Translations under genes and position numbers: made by a program
Shown here: one piece after another, positions 1-5,152 of the stretch
Position numbering within the stretch: the first letter of the stretch is position 1
Layout: the number at the start of each line of letters is the position of its first letter
Assembly: GCA_903864455.1 (NCBI GenBank)
Contig: CAIPFW010000074.1
Coordinates: 1-15,777 of the forward strand
DNA: 15,777 nucleotides
Direction of reading: 5' to 3'
Source of the DNA: an uncultured Anaplasmataceae bacterium
Lineage (GTDB): Bacteria; Pseudomonadota; Alphaproteobacteria; Rickettsiales; CAIPFW01
The notes under the pieces: generated by a model
Databases searched by the model: none
What the model saw: only the letters and a program-made list of their open reading frames with translations
What the model was told of the DNA's origin: nothing

Positions 1-1956
1 ACTCCCGGTCACGTTGATTTTACTGTTGAAGTTGAGAGATCTCTGCGCGTTTTAGACGGAGCTGTTGCGGTTTTTGATGGTTCGAATGGTGTTGAACCTC
101 AAACTGAAACTGTGTGGCGTCAAGCTGATAAGTATGGAGTGCCGAGAATTTGTTTTATCAATAAAATGGATAAGCTTGGAGCTGATTTCAACATGTGTAT
201 TACAAGCATAGTTGATCGTTTAGGGGTGATTCCTGTGCCGATTCAACTACCAATCGGTCAATCATCGGATTTCAAGGGAGTCATAGATCTTATTGATATG
301 AAAGCCATTTATTGGAGCGGTGACGAAGATGATACACAATATGAAAGCGAAGATATAGAGCATGCAATTTTTTCTGAACTGACCTCAGGGGATCATGAAG
401 AAATGATAGTGAAGACTATATCAAGGGGTTTAGCGATTCAGGCTCAAAAAGCGAGAGAAAAAATCATTGAGATTTTAGCCGATCATGATGATGAGATTGC
501 TGAATTGTATCTTGAGGGCGATTTAAAAAAAATTACTCCCGAGATGTTAAAGCGTGCGATTCGCTTCGGAACAATTCATTTGAAATTTTTCCCAGTTTTG
601 TGTGGAACGGCCTTTAAGCACAAGGGTGTGACGAAATTACTTGATGCGGTTGTTGAATATTTGCCATCTCCAGTTGATTTGCCAGATTTGACTGGATATT
701 CATTGAATGAATTCGATGAAAATGATGAAATGAAGCCAATTACACGCAAAAGAACGAAGGATGAGCCTTTTTCTGCTTTAGCTTTTAAAGTTGTAAGTGA
801 CCCTCATGGAACATTGACTTTTGCAAGAATTTATTCTGGTAAAATTGAAGCTGGGACGACGGTTTTAAATAGTAGCACTGGAAAAAAAGAAAGAATTGGT
901 CGTATCGTTCTTATGCATGCCAATAAAAAAGAAGATATAAAAGAGGCTTCCGCTGGTGAAATCGTTGCGTTTATTGGGCTAAAAAATACCTCAACTGGCG
1001 ATACTTTATGCGATGAAGATAAAAATACTGGGATTTTATTGGAGAAAATGGATTTTCCAGTTCCTGTGATTTCCGTTGCGATTGAGCCGAAAGAGACGAA
1101 AGATAGGGATAAAATGTCTATTGGATTGAGTAAATTGGCTTCAGAAGATCCTTCATTGCATGTCTCGCATGATGAAGAATCTGGTCAAACTATTATTGCA
1201 GGTATGGGTGAATTGCATCTTGAGATTGTAATTGATAGATTGAAGCGTGAGCATAAAGCTGAAGTGAAGCAAGGTGCGCCTCAAGTTGCTTATCGTGAAA
1301 CAATCGATGATAGTGCTGAGCTTGATCTTGGTTATCAACATAAAAAGCAAAGTGGTGGTGCAGGGCAGTTTGCGAGCATGAAAGCCAAGATGAGAAAGAA
1401 TAAAGATGGAAACGATCTGAAATTTGTAAATAAGATTGTCGGGGGCTCTATTCCAAAAGAATATATACCCGGGGTCGAAAAAGGATTGCAAGATTCGATG
1501 AAATCTGGTGCGATAGCTGGTTATCCAGTTGTTGGAATTGAGGTTGAGTTGTATGATGGGTCTTATCACGATGTGGATTCGAGTGTTTTAGCGTTTGAAA
1601 TAGCGGCACGTCATTGGTTTACGGAGGCGATGACGAAATTAAAAGAGCAGAAGAAGTTCTTTTTAATGGAGCCGATAATGAAAGTTGAGGTGATGAGCCC
1701 AGTTGAATATCAGGGCGTGATTGCTGGAACTTTAAGTGGAAAAAGAGGTCAAATTACAGATACAGAAGCGAAAACTGGGAATTCTGTGGTGATAAAAGCT
1801 GATGTGCCGTTGGCTGAGATGTTCGGATATATACAAACTCTGAGAGGCATGACTCAGGGTAGAGCTACATTCTCTATGCATTTTGGATACTATGAGAAAG
1901 TGCCGACAAATATACAAGAGAGTTTGACAAAGGTGAATGCAGAATCGAAATCTTAA
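1..1956 (+). CDS. fusA: Elongation factor G, 5' end cut by window edge
   Basis: EF-G is the GTPase that drives ribosomal translocation and, with RRF, ribosome recycling. The reading frame is open from base 1, beginning inside the G3 motif (the TPGH of DTPGH), so about 80-90 N-terminal residues including the P-loop lie outside the window; 651 residues are visible. G4 is NKMD (fragment residues 54-57) and G5 is CGTAFK (201-206). Domain IV shows HKKQSGGAGQFA, IPKEYIPGV and DGSYHDVDSS, and domain V shows LLEPIMKVEV-like (FLMEPIMKVEV) and a GKRGQI loop, so the protein looks functional. Compared with E. coli EF-G, about 21 extra residues follow EDI (fragment residue 119 on) in the G' region, and there are smaller additions elsewhere. 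The stop is TAA. It is followed after 48 bases by tRNA-Trp, not by tuf. Confidence 0.98.
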   Translation, partial: TPGHVDFTVEVERSLRVLDGAVAVFDGSNGVEPQTETVWRQADKYGVPRICFINKMDKLGADFNMCITSIVDRLGVIPVPIQLPIGQSSDFKGVIDLIDMKAIYWSGDEDDTQYESEDIEHAIFSELTSGDHEEMIVKTISRGLAIQAQKAREKIIEILADHDDEIAELYLEGDLKKITPEMLKRAIRFGTIHLKFFPVLCGTAFKHKGVTKLLDAVVEYLPSPVDLPDLTGYSLNEFDENDEMKPITRKRTKDEPFSALAFKVVSDPHGTLTFARIYSGKIEAGTTVLNSSTGKKERIGRIVLMHANKKEDIKEASAGEIVAFIGLKNTSTGDTLCDEDKNTGILLEKMDFPVPVISVAIEPKETKDRDKMSIGLSKLASEDPSLHVSHDEESGQTIIAGMGELHLEIVIDRLKREHKAEVKQGAPQVAYRETIDDSAELDLGYQHKKQSGGAGQFASMKAKMRKNKDGNDLKFVNKIVGGSIPKEYIPGVEKGLQDSMKSGAIAGYPVVGIEVELYDGSYHDVDSSVLAFEIAARHWFTEAMTKLKEQKKFFLMEPIMKVEVMSPVEYQGVIAGTLSGKRGQITDTEAKTGNSVVIKADVPLAEMFGYIQTLRGMTQGRATFSMHFGYYEKVPTNIQESLTKVNAESKS

Positions 1957-1966
1957 AAAAATCTAA

Positions 1967-1994
1967 TTGTATTTATTGCGATTAATGGTAAAAT
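1967..1994 (+). promoter_or_regulatory. Candidate sigma70-type promoter for tRNA-Trp/secE
   Basis: A TAAAAT box (1989-1994, 5 of 6 matches to TATAAT) lies 16 bases after TTGTAT (1967-1972, a weak -35 matching only TTG). The tRNA begins 11 bases beyond the -10 box, a fitting distance for transcription starting just ahead of the tRNA. It occupies the longest gap between fusA and secE. AT-rich sequence makes chance -10 boxes common, so this is a suggestion only. Confidence 0.35.
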
Positions 1995-2004
1995 TATATT
2001 TTTT

Positions 2005-2076
2005 GGGAGTATAGTTCAATGGTAGAACGTCGGTCTCCAAAACCGGATGTTGTGGGTTCGAGTCCTGTTGCTCCTG
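2005..2076 (+). tRNA. trnW: tRNA-Trp (anticodon CCA)
   Basis: A full cloverleaf can be folded. The acceptor stem is GGGAGTA (2005-2011) with TGCTCCT (2069-2075), and G2076 is the discriminator base. The D stem is GTTC/GAAC, and the anticodon stem TCGGT/ACCGG surrounds the loop CTCCAAA, with anticodon CCA at 2037-2039. The T arm GTGGG–TTCGAGT–CCTGT carries the usual TTCGA. The first acceptor pair is G-U, and the three outer T-stem pairs are all wobbles (G-U, U-G, G-U). The 3' CCA is not encoded (the DNA reads GCATT), so it must be added by a nucleotidyltransferase. It lies 16 bases before secE, the usual tRNA-Trp–secE linkage of proteobacteria. Confidence 0.97.
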
Positions 2077-2092
2077 CATTTTTGGTTTATAT

Positions 2093-2269
2093 ATGATTTT
2101 ACGTTATTTGCAAGAAGTCAAAGACGAGTTTTTTAGAATAAAATGGATTTCATTGAAGGAAGTTTTTTCCGTGTCATTTGTCGTTTTTTTTGTTATAATG
2201 ATTTTTTCTTTTATATTTTTGGTTTTTGATTTAACATCTATAGAGATTGTGAAAAATATGTTTAAGTAA
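2093..2269 (+). CDS. secE: Preprotein translocase subunit SecE
   Basis: A 58-residue protein. SecE is the essential clamp subunit of the SecYEG channel in the inner membrane. The N-terminal amphipathic segment YLQEVKDEFFRIKWIS (residues 5-20) matches the family pattern (F-x-E-V-x-x-E-x-x-K-V-x-W). It is followed by one hydrophobic membrane span at about residues 25-46 and a short tail. The length fits the short single-span SecE of alphaproteobacteria and Rickettsia (about 60-65 residues) rather than the three-span E. coli form. The position between tRNA-Trp and nusG supports the call. No Shine-Dalgarno sequence is visible before the ATG. The stop is TAA, 22 bases before nusG. Confidence 0.95.
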   Translation: MILRYLQEVKDEFFRIKWISLKEVFSVSFVVFFVIMIFSFIFLVFDLTSIEIVKNMFK

Positions 2270-2291
2270 TTATTTTATTATTAAATAGAAA

Positions 2292-2882
2292 ATGTTGGAT
2301 AAAGAGATTGCTTCTGCTTGGTATTTAATACAAACATTCCCGGGTAAGGAAAGTCTAGCAGCTGATTTTATACGAAAAAACGCTGAAGAGTTTGGTTGTG
2401 CTGGTGATATTGAGGAGTTTTTTATACCGGAGTCGTCAAAACGTAATGATAAAGATGATCTCAATTTGCAATCTGTGATGATGGGGTATTTTGCGTTAAA
2501 AATGAAATTAACTCCAGCAATAAGAAAAATGATTGATAAAATTCAGGCTTCTAAGTTTACTTTAACTAAACAGAAGAGAAAAGAAGATGGAACTTTGGTG
2601 AAGTCGAGAAGTAATATTAATCATCGAATCACGTTTTTTACTGAAAAGAAGATGACGGAATCTGATTTGAAGAGGATGGTTGATAGTTCTGATATTTATC
2701 ATGATATAAAGCATGTTTTTCGAGTTGGAGAGAGGATTATTGTTACAGAGGAGTCGCTAAAAAATTTGTGTGGAGTTGTAACGAAAATTCATGCTAATAA
2801 TAAGATTTCAGCTGATGTGGAAATATTTGGGCGGAAGGTTTCGATAGAGTTTGATTCATCAAAAATTAAAAAAGAAGAATAA
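2292..2882 (+). CDS. nusG: Transcription termination/antitermination factor NusG (divergent)
   Basis: NusG binds the beta' clamp helices of RNA polymerase to suppress pausing, and links polymerase to Rho or to the ribosome. There are 196 residues. The NGN domain starts at AWYLIQTFPGKE (residues 9-20) and contains MMGYFALKMKL (63-73), which corresponds to the usual FPGY(V/I)LVKM but has lost the FP. The C-terminal KOW domain is VFRVGERIIVT…GVVTKIH…VEIFGRKVSIEF. About 20 extra, lysine-rich residues sit near 88-108, where the family has the short VRNTPGVTGF(I/L)GG segment, which is not recognisable here. The KOW DGPF motif is replaced by EESL. Gene order (secE–nusG–rplK) makes the assignment firm despite the divergence. 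No Shine-Dalgarno sequence is seen. Confidence 0.94.
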   Translation: MLDKEIASAWYLIQTFPGKESLAADFIRKNAEEFGCAGDIEEFFIPESSKRNDKDDLNLQSVMMGYFALKMKLTPAIRKMIDKIQASKFTLTKQKRKEDGTLVKSRSNINHRITFFTEKKMTESDLKRMVDSSDIYHDIKHVFRVGERIIVTEESLKNLCGVVTKIHANNKISADVEIFGRKVSIEFDSSKIKKEE

Positions 2883-2897
2883 CTAAATTGGTATGAT

Positions 2898-3425
2898 ATG
2901 AATGTTGTATTAAAATATTTTACAAAAGTCGGTGCTCATAATGTAAAATTTATGATAGAGCCGAACAAAGCAGTTCCTGGGTCTTCAATTGCGACTTTAG
3001 GGCAAAAGCAAGTGAACATGAAGCAGTTCTGCGATGCTTACAACAAGGCTAGCCTTGAATTTCTTGAGAATACAAAAAAGAAGCATCAATCAGCGAAGAT
3101 TTTTTCTATGGTAAAGAACGAGGATTTATTGAAATCGAATCTTTTTATAAAGATGAGGATTTATGATGCAAAAAATTGGGAGTTGCGTTTGAAAAATACA
3201 TCAGTATCTAATTTAATTAAGTTGGTAATTAAATTAGATAAAGGCTGTGCTACTCCTGGTAAATCAACTGTTTCTTCAATAAAAAAATCTGATTTGATTG
3301 AGATTGCGAGATTTAAAATGGCTGAAATGAACGCAAGATCATTGGAAGCAGCTGTGAAAATTGCATCTGGAACGGCGTATTCTATGGGCGTTTCGATTAT
3401 AAATGATGTAAGTGAAATTATTTAA
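2898..3425 (+). CDS. rplK: Large-subunit ribosomal protein L11, enlarged and divergent
   Basis: L11 with 23S rRNA forms the factor-binding base of the GTPase-associated centre. There are 175 residues against the usual 141-145. Recognisable parts are the N-terminal domain pieces TLGQKQVNMKQFCDAYN (family ALGQxGVNIMxFCKxFN) and IYDAKNWELRLK, and the rRNA-binding C-terminal domain with DKGCATPGKS, IARFKMAEMNA and ASGTAYSMGVSI. Two features are odd. The family's PAPPVGPALG loop reads PGSSIATLG, so the paired prolines of the N-terminal domain are replaced by serines. About 22 additional residues, rich in Lys, also lie at roughly 58-80 in the N-terminal domain. The C-terminus extends by about eight residues. 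The C-terminal domain keeps normal spacing, so the gene is not frameshifted. Confidence 0.95.
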   Translation: MNVVLKYFTKVGAHNVKFMIEPNKAVPGSSIATLGQKQVNMKQFCDAYNKASLEFLENTKKKHQSAKIFSMVKNEDLLKSNLFIKMRIYDAKNWELRLKNTSVSNLIKLVIKLDKGCATPGKSTVSSIKKSDLIEIARFKMAEMNARSLEAAVKIASGTAYSMGVSIINDVSEII

Positions 3426-3430
3426 AATTT

Positions 3431-4129
3431 ATGGGTAGTATTATGAGTGAAGCTGTCGTTATGACAAACCTAAATCAGAGGTCTGTAAAAGATTTGATAG
3501 ATTTGGTTTTGGAGGGGGCAAAAGAAAAGCAAAGAAAGTTCGTTGAGTCTTTTGAAGTTACTATTAATTGTAATTTAGGAAAAGATGAGGCTTTACGAGG
3601 TTCTTGTTTGGTGCCAAATAAACTTGATAAGAATTTAAAAGTTGCTGTATTTCTTGCAGATGATAATGTTGCAAAAAAAGATGCAGTTTTGAGCGCAGGT
3701 GCAGATAGAGTTGGCTTGCAGGATTTGATTTCTGAGATTAAATCTGGGAAAGTTGAGTATGATTTATATTTCGCTCAACCTTCTTTGATATCGCAACTTA
3801 AGGAAATCGCTCAATCGCTTGGTGCTAAAGGTAAGATGCCGAATGCAAAAGTTGGAACTTTGACAGATAATATTGAATCCGTGATTGGTGACATGAAAAG
3901 CAAAGCGGTGTTTTTTAGATCTGGAAAAACTGGCTTGGTTCAAGCGAGAATTGGAACTGTTGGCATGTCAAGCGACCAAATTTTAGAGAATTTGACTTTT
4001 TTTGTGAAGCATATTTTTGGACAAAATAAAAATCCTAGCTCAAACAAGAATTATATAAAATCTATTTATATAAAGTCGAGTATGGGCAAGGTTCATAAAA
4101 TTGAAAACTTATCTGAATTAGTGGGTTAA
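3431..4129 (+). CDS. rplA: Large-subunit ribosomal protein L1
   Basis: L1 forms the mobile stalk that handles E-site tRNA; in other bacteria it also represses the L11–L1 transcript. At 232 residues it is of normal length. Landmarks are KFVESFEVTINCNLG, LRGSCLVPNK (family RGxxxLPxG), VAVFLADD, AGADRVG, LGAKGKMPNAKVGTLT (family LGPRGLMPNPKxGTVT), IGTVGM and NYIKSIYIKSSMG. The N-terminal ~30 residues before KFVES are shorter than usual and lack the YDxxEA motif. Starts are possible at 3431 or, 12 bases on, at 3443 (MSEAVV…); neither has a clear ribosome binding site, so the start is uncertain. It lies 5 bases after rplK and 1 base before rplJ, consistent with one transcript. Confidence 0.96.
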   Translation: MGSIMSEAVVMTNLNQRSVKDLIDLVLEGAKEKQRKFVESFEVTINCNLGKDEALRGSCLVPNKLDKNLKVAVFLADDNVAKKDAVLSAGADRVGLQDLISEIKSGKVEYDLYFAQPSLISQLKEIAQSLGAKGKMPNAKVGTLTDNIESVIGDMKSKAVFFRSGKTGLVQARIGTVGMSSDQILENLTFFVKHIFGQNKNPSSNKNYIKSIYIKSSMGKVHKIENLSELVG

Positions 4130-4130
4130 T

Positions 4131-4673
4131 ATGGTTACTAGGTTAGAAAAAGAAAAAAAATTGAATGAGTTAGTCGATTGTCTGAGTTCTTATCAATCTG
4201 TGATTGTTATTAACTATCTTCAATTTCCAAACGAGCAGATTGAACGTTTTAGAGATGAGTTTTTTTCCTTTGGTGGAAATAAAATCATAGTCGCGAAAAA
4301 TAATTTAGTTTCAATCGCTACAAAAAATACTTTAAATGAGAATGATGTTGCTTTGAGTAAGCAAAAACTTACAAGCTCAAATTTGTTTGTTTTTTCGAAC
4401 GATATATTTGCAACAATTCGTAATTTAAATGGTTTTATAAAAAGTTTAAAACAATACCCAAAAACTAAAATATCGATTTCTTGCGGAATTTTGGATAATG
4501 GGTTTTTAGATGAGAAAAAAATCAAAATGTTCGCTGAAATACCTTCGATTGAAAGTATTTATGTGAATTTAATCAGTATTTTATCTTCACCATTGCAAAA
4601 TTTAATTAAAATTTGTAATGCACCAATGGTTGATTTGTGTAAAGTACTTGATTATAAGATTAATAAATGTTAG
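4131..4673 (+). CDS. rplJ: Large-subunit ribosomal protein L10 (very divergent)
   Basis: L10 anchors the L7/L12 dimers to the ribosome to make the flexible stalk. There are 180 residues. Matches to the family are weak but in order: an N-terminal (R)xxK start, the beta strand SVIVINYL (23-30, family SVVVxDYxGL), FRDEFFSFGGNKIIVAKNNL (family LRxxLRxAGxxxxVVKNTL) with KNNL at 56-59, and ISCGILDNGFLD. The C-terminal region FAEIPSIESIY…SSPLQNL…CNAPMVDLCKVLD matches the alphaproteobacterial LAxLPSREELLA…APxxxL…LNAPxxxLxRVL, the helix that carries L12 dimers. The position between rplA and rplL settles the identity. The gene begins one base after the rplA stop, suggesting translational coupling. Confidence 0.92.
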   Translation: MVTRLEKEKKLNELVDCLSSYQSVIVINYLQFPNEQIERFRDEFFSFGGNKIIVAKNNLVSIATKNTLNENDVALSKQKLTSSNLFVFSNDIFATIRNLNGFIKSLKQYPKTKISISCGILDNGFLDEKKIKMFAEIPSIESIYVNLISILSSPLQNLIKICNAPMVDLCKVLDYKINKC

Positions 4674-4691
4674 AATTTTCCTGTTTGTATA

Positions 4692-4710
4692 TATAATTTT
4701 ATTATAGAGG
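4692..4710 (+). promoter_or_regulatory. rplL leader: TATAAT box and clear ribosome binding site
   Basis: The 43-base gap before rplL holds a perfect TATAAT (4692-4697) with no recognisable -35 17 bases upstream. It also holds GAGG at 4707-4710, six bases before the ATG. This is the only good Shine-Dalgarno sequence in the secE–rpoC block. It would fit the need for L7/L12 in several copies per ribosome. The ribosome binding site is well supported; the promoter is speculative. Confidence 0.5.
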
Positions 4711-4716
4711 TTTAAT

Positions 4717-5109
4717 ATGGTACAAAATCTTGTTGAAATGATTCAAAACTTAAAAGTTTCTGAGCTCGTGAGTTTGAATGAAGAGCTAATGACTGCTTTT
4801 GGAATTGATAAATCAATGCTATCTGCAGCTCCAGCAGCAGCTCCAGTAGCGGCTTCTTCTTCTGATGCTCCTGCGGCAGCTGAAAAAACTGCCTTTGATG
4901 TGAAATTAAAAGGAATTGGCGGTGCGAAATTAGCGGTGATTAAAGTTGTTAAAGAGAAGCTAGGAAACAGTTTGGCTGAAGCGAAAGCTTTGGTTGAATC
5001 TTGTGCTGATGGAAAAATGGCTGTAATTAAAGGTGGTTTGTCTAAAGATGAAGCTGAGGCTTTGAAAAAAGATCTATGTGACGCTGGTGCTGATGCTCTT
5101 TGCGAATAA
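4717..5109 (+). CDS. rplL: Large-subunit ribosomal protein L7/L12
   Basis: L7/L12 is the multi-copy stalk protein that recruits and activates translational GTPases (EF-G, EF-Tu, IF2, RF3). There are 130 residues. The order is an N-terminal dimerisation helix region (LVEMIQNLKVSELVSLNEEL), an Ala/Pro/Ser hinge (about residues 36-54) and the C-terminal factor-binding domain from FDVKLK to the end, containing KLAVIKVVKEK, EAKALVE and SKDEAEALKK. By alignment with E. coli, K65, I69, K70, E82 and K84 are kept. The normally invariant TGLGLKEAK reads LGNSLAEAK (T76L, L78N, G79S, K81A), and R73 is Lys. About two extra residues sit after ALVE. The start is fixed by the GAGG ribosome binding site. Confidence 0.97.
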   Translation: MVQNLVEMIQNLKVSELVSLNEELMTAFGIDKSMLSAAPAAAPVAASSSDAPAAAEKTAFDVKLKGIGGAKLAVIKVVKEKLGNSLAEAKALVESCADGKMAVIKGGLSKDEAEALKKDLCDAGADALCE

Positions 5110-5152
5110 TCACTCGGCTCTTTTTATCTTTTGATTTTTCTTTTTACTTCTT
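5110..5152 (+). other. Pyrimidine-rich rplL–rpoB spacer
   Basis: This 43-base spacer becomes almost purely pyrimidine from about 5118 and has no Shine-Dalgarno-like sequence. I see no hairpin strong enough to be a terminator, although in many bacteria this gap holds an attenuator that sets the ratio of stalk protein to polymerase. Unstructured U-rich leaders can support initiation without Shine-Dalgarno pairing; that role here is inference. Confidence 0.4.

Noticed and set aside
1153..1569. 138-residue open frame on the - strand inside fusA
   Set aside because: It lies wholly within strongly conserved EF-G coding sequence, has no ribosome binding site and no recognisable domain; it is an antisense shadow, as are the other antisense frames inside rpoB and rpoC.
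2898..3425. Frameshift or fusion explaining the long L11
   Set aside because: Both domains read through in one frame with family motifs on each side of the insertion, and the C-terminal domain spacing is standard, so it looks like a true insertion.
5095..5135. Terminator/attenuator between rplL and rpoB
   Set aside because: A T-rich tract is present, but I could not find a complementary stem preceding it.
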